Shown: positions 6,351 to 13,426 of the stretch, one piece after another
Layout of the letters: the number at the start of each line of letters is the position of its first letter
How positions within the stretch are numbered: the first letter of the stretch is position 1
Assembly: GCA_964440525.1 (NCBI GenBank)
Contig: CAYTTC010000079.1
Location: 1-15,337 of the forward strand
Length of the DNA stretch: 15,337 bases
Direction: 5' to 3'
Origin: DASWJZ01 sp964440525
GTDB taxonomy: Bacteria; Pseudomonadota; Alphaproteobacteria; Rhizobiales; Afifellaceae
The notes under the pieces: model-generated
What the model was told of the DNA's origin: nothing
What the model saw: the letters and a program-made list of their open reading frames with translations, nothing else
Database searches by the model: none
Translations under genes and position numbers: made by a program

Positions 6351-8027
6351 TCAGGAGATCAGCGTCAGCCGCCACTTCACCGGAACTTCCGAGCGGGCAT
6401 TGCTGGAGAGCACGATCTGATGCGTCGGGCGGCTGCCGAAAACGTCGGAGAGGTGCACGCTCTCTTCGAGCTCGACCGGCCCATTCGCCTCGAACCGCCA
6501 CACGCCCCCGTCCGGCAGGCGGAGGTCGAGCGCCGTGCGCCGGTCCGTCGCATGGACGACGACGGCGTGATGCAGGTGAAAGCGGACGGCGAAGGAAAGG
6601 TCGGGCTGCGACGGCACGCCGGTGAAGCGGTCCATGCCCTCCAGCAGCCGGCCGTCGGCCGCGAGCCGAAAACTCCGCTCGTGCATTAGCCCGAAGCGGC
6701 GGGCATAGCCGTCGTGGCTCGTCTGCAGGACGGTGGAATTGTCGCCCGGATTGTGGCGTCGGGCCGCGACCGCCCGAGGGCCGGATACGATCTGGGCGTT
6801 GACGGAGGGGCCTGAAAAGCCGCTGGAGGATTCCTCGTTCAGGATAGCGGTCGAATGGGCGGCGGTGCGGCGGGCGGCGCGGCGAAGGTGGTGGTGACGC
6901 GAAGCGGGCGCGCCGCAATTGATGATGAGGCGTTGCGTGCCGCGCGAGAACTCGAAGGAGAGCGTTCCCGCATGCGCCTCGCTCGAATAGGCGAGGGGGG
7001 GTGGCCCGCCGGTGTCGACTAGGAGGAGGGTGTCGCCGCCCTCGACGCGCTCGTAGCCGGAATAGTCGGCGCTGGAGGCGGGCGCCCCCAACGTCTCGTC
7101 ATAGGAGATGACGGTCGCGACCAGCCCACCCGCGGAGGCGGCGACGCCGTTGAAATGGGCGAACGCTCCGTCGCCGTGCCGGAAGAAGCGCAGCATCGGC
7201 ATCATCCGGTCGATCGAATGCATCAGCGTTTCGGAGGGCACGAGGCCGCGCGCGATCAGCGCCTGCCTGAGCGGCAGAAGATCGACGAGGATCTCGACAA
7301 GGGCGGCCGAATTGCGGGACACATGGCCGCCGTCGGGAAGGATCTGCGCCTGCAGCTCTGCGTCGATCCGGTCAAGGCCGGTGCGGGCGAGGCGCTCCTG
7401 CTGCGAGAGCGAGAGGCCGATAAGCGCGATGGCGATTGCCGCGTGGACTCGCGGCAGGCCGGGCTCGCTCGAGCTGATCGCCGAGCGCAGAACGCTGGCG
7501 TGCCGGAGCAGCGAGCGGACGAAATCGCGGTAGAGGTCGTGGTCGGCGTCATGCAGGATGAGCGGCGATTGCGCGAGAAAGGAGAGCGCGCGGCGCGACG
7601 TGACGTCGGCGTCCCAGACCGTCTCGCCGCCCGGCCGGCGGTGGAGCGCCAGCCAGTCCTCGACGATGGCGCGCGCGTTGGAACGCGCAAGCGGCGTGTC
7701 GGCAGCGCGGAGATGCCGGAGCCAGCCGAAGGAATGCAGCTCGCGCAGCCAGTCCTCGGAGGGCGGGCCGACATCGAAGGGAGACTCGCCGGCGGCCTCC
7801 ACGACGTGGCCGGCAAAAGCGAAGCGCCCGCCATAGATCTCGGTAGCGATGGTCGGATCGGCGGTCCGGAGATCCGGGGGGGCGATGAGGAGTTTCGAGC
7901 GCCCGCCCCCCGACGCCCTGAAGCGTCCGATCGGCCCGGAAACCGCGCCTAGCCGCAGTCGCCGGGTGAGCCGTCCGGCCCGATGCAGGACAAGCCGCAG
8001 CTGGTCGACCGGAGCGATCGCTGACAT
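6351..8027 (-). CDS. Heparinase II/III family protein
   Basis: This 558-residue protein resembles the alphaproteobacterial heparinase II/III-like family. The N-terminal half is helical (alpha/alpha-toroid type) with FGWLRHLRAAD, WDADVTSRRALSFLAQSPLIL and the conserved PDGGHVSRNSAALVEILVDL (231-250). The C-terminal half is beta-rich and corresponds to the Hepar_II_III domain, with SFEFSRGTQRLIINCGAP (358-374) and TAAHSTAILNEESSSGF (388-404). Lyases of this fold cleave acidic polysaccharides, but the substrate of this housekeeping-linked subfamily is not known, and no signal peptide is visible. It lies 61 bases after rsmB and upstream of purH, all on the - strand, an order I recall as common in Rhizobiales. 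ATG 8027 lacks a strong ribosome site; AGGG is about 13 bases upstream. Confidence 0.88.
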   Translation of the reverse strand: MSAIAPVDQLRLVLHRAGRLTRRLRLGAVSGPIGRFRASGGGRSKLLIAPPDLRTADPTIATEIYGGRFAFAGHVVEAAGESPFDVGPPSEDWLRELHSFGWLRHLRAADTPLARSNARAIVEDWLALHRRPGGETVWDADVTSRRALSFLAQSPLILHDADHDLYRDFVRSLLRHASVLRSAISSSEPGLPRVHAAIAIALIGLSLSQQERLARTGLDRIDAELQAQILPDGGHVSRNSAALVEILVDLLPLRQALIARGLVPSETLMHSIDRMMPMLRFFRHGDGAFAHFNGVAASAGGLVATVISYDETLGAPASSADYSGYERVEGGDTLLLVDTGGPPPLAYSSEAHAGTLSFEFSRGTQRLIINCGAPASRHHHLRRAARRTAAHSTAILNEESSSGFSGPSVNAQIVSGPRAVAARRHNPGDNSTVLQTSHDGYARRFGLMHERSFRLAADGRLLEGMDRFTGVPSQPDLSFAVRFHLHHAVVVHATDRRTALDLRLPDGGVWRFEANGPVELEESVHLSDVFGSRPTHQIVLSSNARSEVPVKWRLTLIS

Positions 8028-8088
8028 GGGTAGCGGGTAACCCTGTTCGATGTCATTGGCAAGCGAAGCGCCCCGGCGAATGGGAGCC

Positions 8089-9447
8089 TCAGCGGCGGCG
8101 GAACCGCGCCGCGAAGAAGCCGTCCATGCCCTGCATCACCGGCTCCTCGCCGAAGCCATGACACGGGAGCGTGCGGAGCGCGCCTGCGGGCGTAAGCAGA
8201 TGTACCAGGCCGGCGATCTCGGCCGAGTCGATAGGTTGCAGGGTGAAGTCGGAGTGGCGCGCCAAAAACGGCGCGAGCTGCGCTTCGCCCTCTTCCGGCT
8301 CGAGCGAGCAGGTGCAATAGACCAACAGCCCGCCCGGCTTCACCAGTGCGGCGGCGCGATCGAGCATCCGCGACTGCAATCCAGCAAGTGTGGCGATGTC
8401 CTTCGGCTCCTTCAGCCACGGAATGTCGGGATGGCGGCGGATGGTGCCGGTCGCCGAGCAGGGCGCATCGAGAAGCACGGCATCGAAGTTTTGCCCCGGC
8501 TGCCATTTCAAGATGTCGGCGGCTTCGAGCCGCGCCTCGAGATTGAGGCGGCGAAGATTCTCCGCAACCCGCTTCAGCCGGCTTTCCGAAATATCCACGG
8601 CGGTGACGCTCGCGCCGGCGGCTGCGAGCGCGGCCGACTTGCCGCCCGGCGCAGCGCAGAGATCGGCAACGCTCTTGCCTCGCACATTGCCAAGGAGTTG
8701 CACCGGCAAAGAAGCCGCGGCGTCCTGCACCCACCAGGCGCCTTCGTCGAAGCCGTGCAGGTCCGGAATGCGGTGCGCTCCAATGAGCCGGATCGAGCCG
8801 GTCGGAAGGAGCACGCCGCCGAGACGCTCGGCCCAGAGCGCGGCATCGCGCTTCACTGAGAGGTCGAGTCCGGGCGGTTCGAGATGCGCCGCGGCGATCT
8901 TTTCGGCGGTCGCCTCGCCGTAGGCGGCGCTCCAGCGCTCGAAGAGCCAGGCCGGCGTATTCACCTGGCCGGCATCCGGCCGTGGAGGATTCTCCAGGCG
9001 TTGGCGGACGAGCTGTCGCAGCGCGCCGTTGACGAGACCTCGTGCGCGGCCGGTGCGTTTGTCGCCGCCCGCCTGGGCGACGGCGAGGTTGACGGCGGCG
9101 TGGTCGGGGACGTCGAGAAAGAGAATCTGCGCAGCCGCGACGTGCAGGATCAGGGCGAGCGCGCGGGAATTCTCCGGCAGCGGCTTGTCTAGTACCCGCG
9201 CGAGCGCCGCCTCGATCTCGCCGCGTCGGCGGAGCGCCACACCGATGATGGCGCGGACGAGGGAGCGGTCACGCTGGTCGAGCTCGAGAAAATGCGGATT
9301 CCCGTGTCGTTCATCGAGAATGGAGTCGAGTGGCACGTGGTGCTCGATCACCTGGCGGAGAATCGACGTCGCGGTCAGGCGCACGGCGAGACCGGGCAGC
9401 AAAGCCTCGGCGCTGCTTGCTCTGGCTGATCCCGCCTTCGGACTCAC
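8089..9447 (-). CDS. rsmB: 16S rRNA (cytosine967-C5)-methyltransferase RsmB/Sun family
   Basis: This protein of about 452 residues combines an N-terminal NusB-like RNA-binding domain (about 18-140; ATSILRQVIE, FLELDQRDRSLVRAIIGVALRR, NAVLR-like VNGALRQLVRQ) with a SAM-dependent m5C methyltransferase domain. Methyltransferase motifs are VADLCAAPGGKSAALA (motif I), VTAVDISESRLKR, LLDAPCSATGTIRRHPD with Cys330 (motif IV) and LVYCTCSLEPEEGE with Cys380, the expected nucleophile (motif VI). The end, MQGMDGFFAARFRR, is typical. I prefer GTG 9447 because it overlaps the htpX TGA as GTGA, a usual sign of translational coupling. GTG 9483 is also in frame and would add 12 residues inside htpX; neither start has a strong ribosome site. 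The family usually starts near the NusB domain, so both are possible. Confidence 0.93.
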   Translation of the reverse strand: MSPKAGSARASSAEALLPGLAVRLTATSILRQVIEHHVPLDSILDERHGNPHFLELDQRDRSLVRAIIGVALRRRGEIEAALARVLDKPLPENSRALALILHVAAAQILFLDVPDHAAVNLAVAQAGGDKRTGRARGLVNGALRQLVRQRLENPPRPDAGQVNTPAWLFERWSAAYGEATAEKIAAAHLEPPGLDLSVKRDAALWAERLGGVLLPTGSIRLIGAHRIPDLHGFDEGAWWVQDAAASLPVQLLGNVRGKSVADLCAAPGGKSAALAAAGASVTAVDISESRLKRVAENLRRLNLEARLEAADILKWQPGQNFDAVLLDAPCSATGTIRRHPDIPWLKEPKDIATLAGLQSRMLDRAAALVKPGGLLVYCTCSLEPEEGEAQLAPFLARHSDFTLQPIDSAEIAGLVHLLTPAGALRTLPCHGFGEEPVMQGMDGFFAARFRRR

Positions 9448-10397
9448 CCCCAAGGGCCGCGCCTGACGCCTGCGCGAGACCACGGGCCGGGCGCGCCAGA
9501 CACAGCAGACGCGGCGAGTGTGGGCGCGCTCGCCGGCGCCTCGCCTCCGCCGAGGCTGGAGGCGCGCGCCAGATCATAGAGCGCGGCGATGCGGTTTTCG
9601 GTCGCCGGATGGGTGGAGAAGAGATTGTCCATGCGTTCGCCGGTCAGCGGGTTGACGATGAAGAGCGGCGCGGTGGCGGGATTGCGCTCGGCCGTGATCA
9701 TCGGCACGCGGCCGGCGGCGCGCGCGATCTTGCCAAGCGCGGAGGCGAGCCAGAGCGGATTGCCGGCGATCGCGGCGCCGTCGCGGTCGGCGGAATATTC
9801 GCGCGTGCGGCTGATTGCCATCTGGATCAGCATGGCGGCGATCGGCGCGGTGATCGCGGCAACGAGCACGCCGACGATGCCGAGCGGATTGTTGTTGCGG
9901 TTGCCGCCGAAGAAGAAGGCGAAGTTCGCAAGCATCGCAATGGCGCCGGCGATCGTCGCGGCGATCGTCATGGTCAGCGTGTCGCGGTTCTTCACATGCG
10001 CCAGCTCGTGCGCCATGACGCCGGCGATTTCCTCGCGCGACAATTGCTGCAAGAGGCCGGTCGTCGCCGCCAGCGCAGCGTTTTCCGGGTTGCGGCCGGT
10101 GGCAAAAGCGTTCGGCTGCGGATTGTCGATCAGATACAGCTTTGGCATCGGCAGGCGAGCGCGTTCCGTCAGCCCTTCGACGATGGCGTAGAACTCGGGC
10201 GCCTCGCGCCGATCGACCTCGCGCGCCCGGTGCATGCGGAGCACGAGCTTGTCGGCGTTCCAGTAGCTGAAGAGGTTCATCCCCGCCGCCAGCAGAAACG
10301 CGATTGATGCGCCGCCCGATCCGCCGATCAGATAGCCGACGCCCATGAACAGCGCCGTCAGCGTCGCCAGCAGCATCGTGGTCTTCAGGGCATTCAT
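9444..10397 (-). CDS. htpX: Zinc metalloprotease HtpX
   Basis: This 317-residue inner-membrane M48 zinc protease takes part in quality control of membrane proteins with FtsH. It starts with two hydrophobic segments (about 6-26 and 29-43, LLATLTALFMGVGYLIGGSGG). The zinc site is His130-Glu131-Leu-Ala-His134 (GVMAHELAHVKNRDT) with Glu200 in REYSADRDGA as third ligand. Two further hydrophobic segments lie at 144-164 and 172-196. Other family marks are LIDNPQPNAFATGRNP and LFSTHPATENRIAAL. The tail 283-317 is rich in Ala, Gly and Pro and ends in RRGPWG. ATG 10397 has GAGGTG 8 bases upstream (10411-10406); a GTG at 10406 lies inside that site and is rejected. A heat-shock-like promoter lies upstream, and the stop overlaps the likely rsmB start. 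Confidence 0.96.
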   Translation of the reverse strand: MNALKTTMLLATLTALFMGVGYLIGGSGGASIAFLLAAGMNLFSYWNADKLVLRMHRAREVDRREAPEFYAIVEGLTERARLPMPKLYLIDNPQPNAFATGRNPENAALAATTGLLQQLSREEIAGVMAHELAHVKNRDTLTMTIAATIAGAIAMLANFAFFFGGNRNNNPLGIVGVLVAAITAPIAAMLIQMAISRTREYSADRDGAAIAGNPLWLASALGKIARAAGRVPMITAERNPATAPLFIVNPLTGERMDNLFSTHPATENRIAALYDLARASSLGGGEAPASAPTLAASAVSGAPGPWSRAGVRRGPWG

Positions 10398-10443
10398 TTC
10401 AAACACACCTCGTCGGAGCCGGTTCGATCCGGCCCCGCGAGGT

Positions 10444-10472
10444 CATATGATGCGGACGAGGAAGGCGTTCAA
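10444..10472 (-). promoter_or_regulatory. Possible RpoH-type (heat-shock) promoter of htpX
   Basis: On the - strand, TTGAAC (10472-10467) is followed after 17 bases by CATATG (10449-10444). This resembles alphaproteobacterial sigma-32 promoters, roughly CTTGAA and CCATAT with similar spacing. The expected transcript start would be near 10437, about 40 bases before the htpX ATG. It sits just after the stop of the upstream secreted-protein gene, so htpX could be transcribed on its own. HtpX is a heat-shock protein in E. coli, which makes the reading plausible, but it rests on sequence likeness alone. Confidence 0.35.
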
Positions 10473-10505
10473 CGGCGGAGACAGACGATTGACCGTCGCC
10501 GCTCG

Positions 10506-10985
10506 TTACCTGTCGATCACGGTCACCATGTCGTCCAGCGCGTAGTCTCCAGGGTCCGAGAGCCGGGCGTAGATTCGTGCCGTATGCTGACCGGCGGCCG
10601 CTACTTGATAGAGGAACTGGCGCGAGACCGACGTGAAGGTTCCGCCGTTGCTGTCGACAGCGGAACAGAACGCGAGGTCCGGGCCGACATTTCCGATGGC
10701 CGCATTGCCGTCGACGGTCGCCTTGATGCTGACCCAGGTGCCACGCGTCGCGTCTACGACGCATTCCGCGTTGTAGGTGATCCTGATCAGCGCCGGCCCC
10801 GTGGTGTTGAAGGTGATGATCGGTGAACCGTTTTGCTTGATCGGGACCGGAACCTCAGCTGTGCTGTTGCTCGTAAATGCGATGGATCGCTGCGCCCAGG
10901 TAATGAGGTCGGCGGAGGCCGTCGAGCTGCCGAGAGCGATGGCCAAAGCCGTTGCGCCGGCGCGGGCGGTGATGGAACGCTGCAT
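10506..10985 (-). CDS. Secreted protein of unknown family
   Basis: I do not recognise this 159-residue protein. Residues 1-25 form a signal peptide (MQRSITAR then ATALAIALGSSTASA, cleavage before Asp26). The mature part is predicted beta-rich, with alternating segments such as AEVPVPIKQNGSPIITFN and PALIRITYNAECVV, and few charged residues. It has two cysteines, Cys75 and Cys107, which could form one disulfide. The segment ending DPGDYALDDMVTVIDR suggests a beta-sandwich-like finish. ATG 10985 has GGGGAGAAG just upstream, a strong ribosome site, which supports it as a real gene. It lies between htpX and the DUF1674 gene, which I recall as often close neighbours in related genomes, so it may be a lineage-specific insertion. 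It ends 108 bases before the htpX start. Confidence 0.75.
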   Translation of the reverse strand: MQRSITARAGATALAIALGSSTASADLITWAQRSIAFTSNSTAEVPVPIKQNGSPIITFNTTGPALIRITYNAECVVDATRGTWVSIKATVDGNAAIGNVGPDLAFCSAVDSNGGTFTSVSRQFLYQVAAAGQHTARIYARLSDPGDYALDDMVTVIDR

Positions 10986-11077
10986 GTGCTTCTCCCCTTT
11001 TACCGGTGTATGATTTCATCACGATTGCGAGATCGTTTTCCCGATGCGATTCTTTTCGCCCCTGGAGTTCGCCTGTC

Positions 11078-11296
11078 ATGAGCGGCGTGCCGCAACCTGA
11101 GACCAGTGACGAGGCCGTGGACCGCCGCTTCCACGCGGCCGCCGCGCGCGCCAAGGCCGAGGCCCAGGCCCGCCGGACGGCAGCCGACCTTACTCTCGCG
11201 AAGGAGCAGTTCCCAAAGGAATTGAACGGCCGCGGCGCGCCGGAGCCTGCCCGCTATGGGGACTGGGAGGTCAAGGGGATCGCCAGCGACTTTTAG
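11078..11296 (+). CDS. DUF1674 (SDHAF4-like) family protein
   Basis: This 72-residue protein ends in the family signature LNGRGAPEPARYGDWEVKGIASDF (49-72). Mitochondrial SDHAF4, a chaperone for the flavinylated succinate dehydrogenase subunit, carries the same C-terminal motif, so a role in succinate dehydrogenase assembly is reasonable; no bacterial role is shown by this sequence. Residues 10-45 are strongly helical and charged with many Ala and Arg. ATG 11078 has GGAG at 11064-11067, 10 bases upstream; the earlier in-frame ATG at 11006 would add a non-conserved Cys/Ser/Arg-rich stretch. It is divergent from the secreted-protein gene at 10985 and converges with the gene ending at 11325. TTAGCCG (11293-11299) covering its stop is an inverted repeat of CGGCTAA (11322-11328) over the other stop. 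Confidence 0.9.
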   Translation: MSGVPQPETSDEAVDRRFHAAAARAKAEAQARRTAADLTLAKEQFPKELNGRGAPEPARYGDWEVKGIASDF

Positions 11297-11324
11297 CCGG
11301 CGAAGAAGCGCGAGGGATCGTCGG

Positions 11325-11669
11325 CTAAGCGCATTCGAGGCTGATGCGCTGCTTCAGCTTGGCGCGGTTGTCGAGGGCGACCTCGTCGAAGCGCTGGCGC
11401 ATCTCGCTCTGGTTGGCGGCGGCGAGCACATACTGCTTCCGGGCGAGCGGCGCGTCGGACATGACGCGCTGAGCGCAGGCGACGAAGTCGCGCTTTTCGG
11501 CCGCGCTCAGGCTGTCGAGAAATTCCACCCCGCGGATGCTGTTCAGCATGCGGCCGACAGCGGTGCTGAACTGCCGGTCGATCGCGCCGCCACCGGCGGC
11601 AGAGGCGGGGTCGGCGGCGACGGCGACGAGAACGGCAAAACCGACAAGGGCGTTGCGGCTGAAAATCAT
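11325..11669 (-). CDS. Small secreted protein of unknown function
   Basis: This 114-residue protein has a signal peptide at 1-24 (MIFSRNALVGFAVLVAVAADPASA, cleavage before AGGG). The mature part is alpha-helical and charged: AIDRQFSTAVGRMLNSIRGVEFLDSL, then AAEKRDFVACAQRVMSDAPLARKQYVLAAANQSEMRQRFDEVALDNRAKLKQRISLECA. It has two cysteines, one in VACAQ and one two residues before the end, which could pair. I do not recognise a named domain. ATG 11669 follows GGAAGAGAG with a suitable gap. The open frame extends back to 11774, but the signal peptide fixes the start at 11669. It is transcribed divergently from the 53-residue gene at 11940, with a CtrA-type box between them. Confidence 0.75.
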   Translation of the reverse strand: MIFSRNALVGFAVLVAVAADPASAAGGGAIDRQFSTAVGRMLNSIRGVEFLDSLSAAEKRDFVACAQRVMSDAPLARKQYVLAAANQSEMRQRFDEVALDNRAKLKQRISLECA

Positions 11670-11831
11670 CACTCTCTTCCCATTTGCGAACGTTGGAGAA
11701 TTCGCCTCCATTTGGGGCGAATTATAGCCGACTCGGCCGAGCGATCCAGTTAACCAGAATGGCGGCGTGATCAAGCGGCTTTGGCTAATGTGAACGGGGT
11801 CATGTCGACAAGACAGCGAACAGGAGCCGCT

Positions 11832-11850
11832 TTAACCAATCCTTAACCAT
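11832..11850. promoter_or_regulatory. CtrA binding site (TTAA-N7-TTAA)
   Basis: TTAA at 11832-11835 and TTAA at 11843-11846 are separated by exactly seven bases, and the second repeat extends to TTAACCAT. This is a perfect match to the alphaproteobacterial CtrA consensus. A further TTAACC half-site lies at 11750-11755. The 270-base gap 11670-11939 separates divergent genes starting at 11669 (-) and 11940 (+); I see no other gene in it. The box is about 90 bases from the + strand start and about 160 from the - strand start. Confidence 0.6.
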
Positions 11851-11939
11851 ACGATTGCAGCCTGCTCGGGAGCCGCACACGGCTTATTCTTCAAGCCAGT
11901 CGGGGCGAGGCTCGGCCCTGGAACAGGAGCAGGCACCCT

Positions 11940-12101
11940 ATGAGCGACGGCGAGCGGATGATCGTGGACTTGCTCACTCACATCAACAGGCAGCTTGAAC
12001 AGATTGCCCGGAGCGAGCGTCCCGGTGAGAAGGAACAGGGGCCGATCGAGACCATGCCGCAGCTGGACTTGTCGCAGCCGATCTTGCGCGAATGGAGTTG
12101 A
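11940..12101 (+). CDS. Putative 53-residue microprotein
   Basis: This short frame runs from ATG 11940 to TGA 12099-12101. AGGAG at 11925-11929 lies 10 bases before the start. The product has an amphipathic helix (MIVDLLTHINRQLEQIARSE, 7-26), a charged linker rich in Gly/Glu/Pro, and a C-terminal part PIETMPQLDLSQPILREWS. There is no signal peptide or membrane segment, so it should be cytosolic. I do not recognise a family. Support comes from the ribosome site, the upstream CtrA box and a protein-like composition; a competing frame on the - strand (11832-12119) is judged a shadow. The pattern of a conserved LDLSQPILREW-like end would suit a small interaction peptide, but this is only inference. 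Confidence 0.5.
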   Translation: MSDGERMIVDLLTHINRQLEQIARSERPGEKEQGPIETMPQLDLSQPILREWS

Positions 12102-12225
12102 TGCCATACGGCCCCCCAAACCGCTTCAGCCTTGCTCCGGCCGCCTAATCATCTCGCTATCTCACATGCCGGCCGGTCGAATTCCGAACGGGCCGAGCGA
12201 ATCGCCGAGCAAGGGCGCTAGAGAA

Positions 12226-12231
12226 TATAAT
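12226..12231 (+). promoter_or_regulatory. Consensus -10 box ahead of the nuclease gene
   Basis: A perfect TATAAT lies 36 bases before the nuclease ATG, in an AT-rich pocket (GAGAATATAAT) within GC-rich DNA. No good -35 element is seen at 16-18 bases upstream. GCTAG at 12217-12221 and CTAGC at 12233-12237 form a short inverted repeat around it. The rest of the gap 12102-12267 shows no gene. Confidence 0.35.
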
Positions 12232-12267
12232 CCTAGCCTAACCCATTGTTCTGCCGTATGGTTCGGC

Positions 12268-12768
12268 ATGGCGGCGATTCTCAGGATTGCGGCGTGCCTG
12301 GCTAGCGCGGTCGCTTGCTCGACAAGCGGGCGCGCTGCGGAAATCCTCCCCGGCCCCTATCCGGCCGAGGTGGAGCGCGTCGTCGACGGCGACACGATCG
12401 GCGCCCGCGTCGCGATCTGGCTCAATCAGGATCTCTCCGTCCTCGTCCGCATCCGCGGCATCGACGCGCCCGAGCTTCGTGGCCGATGCGCGGGCGAGCG
12501 AAAACAGGCGCGCGAGGCGATGCTGGCGCTCGAGCGGCTGGCGTCGGGCGGCAGGGTCGTGCTGACCGAGATCGAAGGCGACAAGTTTTTCGGGCGCGTC
12601 CTCGCCGACGTGACGACATCCGCGGGAGAGGATGTCGGCGCGGCACTCGTGGCAAGCGGCCATGCGCGGACCTATGACGGCGGCGCGAGGCAAGCCTGGT
12701 GCGAGGCCGAAAGGCTAGGAAGCGCCGAGGGCGGGCGGGATCTCGCGAGCCTTTCTGCGCCGGAGTGA
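12268..12768 (+). CDS. Secreted thermonuclease (staphylococcal nuclease homologue) family protein
   Basis: This 166-residue protein has an N-terminal export signal (1-24, ILRIAACLASAVACSTSGRAA) and one SNase domain at about 32-150. The strand VERVVDGDTIGARV (35-48) leads to VRIRGIDAPELRG. Arg61 and Glu69 match staphylococcal nuclease Arg35 and Glu43, Asp66 matches the calcium ligand Asp40, and Arg110 in KFFGRVLADV matches Arg87, so the active site looks complete. It should cleave DNA or RNA outside the cytoplasm, probably with calcium. Family members of this short type end like AWCEAERLG. ATG 12268 has no good ribosome site, but earlier in-frame ATGs would give a long non-conserved Pro/Arg/Ser-rich leader. 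It converges with the next gene, whose stop is 13 bases away. A TATAAT box lies upstream. Confidence 0.85.
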   Translation: MAAILRIAACLASAVACSTSGRAAEILPGPYPAEVERVVDGDTIGARVAIWLNQDLSVLVRIRGIDAPELRGRCAGERKQAREAMLALERLASGGRVVLTEIEGDKFFGRVLADVTTSAGEDVGAALVASGHARTYDGGARQAWCEAERLGSAEGGRDLASLSAPE

Positions 12769-12781
12769 GCGCCTCCGTGCG

Positions 12782-13279
12782 TCAGCCGAAGGTGAACACG
12801 CGAAGAGGCAAGGCGGAAATCGCCGGGGAGGTGCCGCCCGTGAGATTGCAGACCTTCACAGTCACCCGGTTGGCCGCGGGAACCATGACACCGTAGATGA
12901 GCATCCCCGACGGCACGCTGCGTTTCAGCGATACGACCACAGCCTCTCCGAGGCTCGCTCCCGCCACCACTACGGGGAAATCTTTGCAGCGGCCGTTCGC
13001 GACCGCCCCGGCGGCGAGGCTTATCGCCGAGTTGCCATTAGCGCCCTTCAGGTCGGCGCCGGTCAGCGCCCCGTTCACCACGTTGTTCGATCCGATCGAG
13101 TTCAGTCCGAGCTTCGTACGCGTGACGGCGAAATCGGCGAGATCGACGGTCTGGACGTCGCCATCGACGATATCCGTACTAAAGATCGTATTGGCTGCGC
13201 GAACGGCCGGCCCTAGCGCGACAATGAGCGCGATGCACGCGACGACCAGGGCAGGCGACGGCGTCTTCAGGTTTGTCAC
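12782..13279 (-). CDS. Secreted protein with solenoid-like repeats and a beta-rich C-terminal domain
   Basis: This 165-residue protein has a signal peptide at 1-28 (PALVVACIALIVALGPAVRA, cleavage before Ala29). Residues 33-80 show a degenerate repeat of about ten residues: STDIVDGDVQTVDLADFAV, then KLGLNSIGSNNVVNG and ALTGADLKGAN. Such runs (x-D-I-x-x-G-x-V/L) occur in secreted and phage-tail-like proteins as short beta-solenoids. The second half, from DFPVVVAGASLGEAVVV to AANRVTVKVCNLTGG, resembles a C-terminal domain I recall from structural proteins with similar repeats. Cys98 and Cys144 may pair. GTG 13279 has GAGG about 9 bases upstream and begins the signal peptide directly; a GTG at 13318 in frame is less likely. 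No enzyme motif is visible. The function is unknown. Confidence 0.7.
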   Translation of the reverse strand: MTNLKTPSPALVVACIALIVALGPAVRAANTIFSTDIVDGDVQTVDLADFAVTRTKLGLNSIGSNNVVNGALTGADLKGANGNSAISLAAGAVANGRCKDFPVVVAGASLGEAVVVSLKRSVPSGMLIYGVMVPAANRVTVKVCNLTGGTSPAISALPLRVFTFG

Positions 13280-13426
13280 GTTGATTTCCCTCGGCTCGAA
13301 GGATGCGGAGCAGAGCACTTGGGAGGACGAGGTTCAACCAACTATTGAAAGCGGCAAGCCAGCGGGGACCTCGACCGCGCTGCCTGCTTTGTGCCAATCG
13401 TGGCTCGGGAAGAACGGGCTACTCAT

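Noticed and set aside
11832..12119. A 95-residue - strand frame overlapping the 53-residue microprotein
   Set aside because: It runs across the CtrA box and the intergenic region, has no good ribosome site, and its Pro/Leu/His-rich product looks random. The + strand frame has a better site and composition.
12268..12768. The nuclease as a lipoprotein with Cys17 as lipid anchor
   Set aside because: The sequence before Cys17 is AVA, without the Leu/Val/Ile expected three residues before a lipobox cysteine, so an ordinary signal peptide is more likely.
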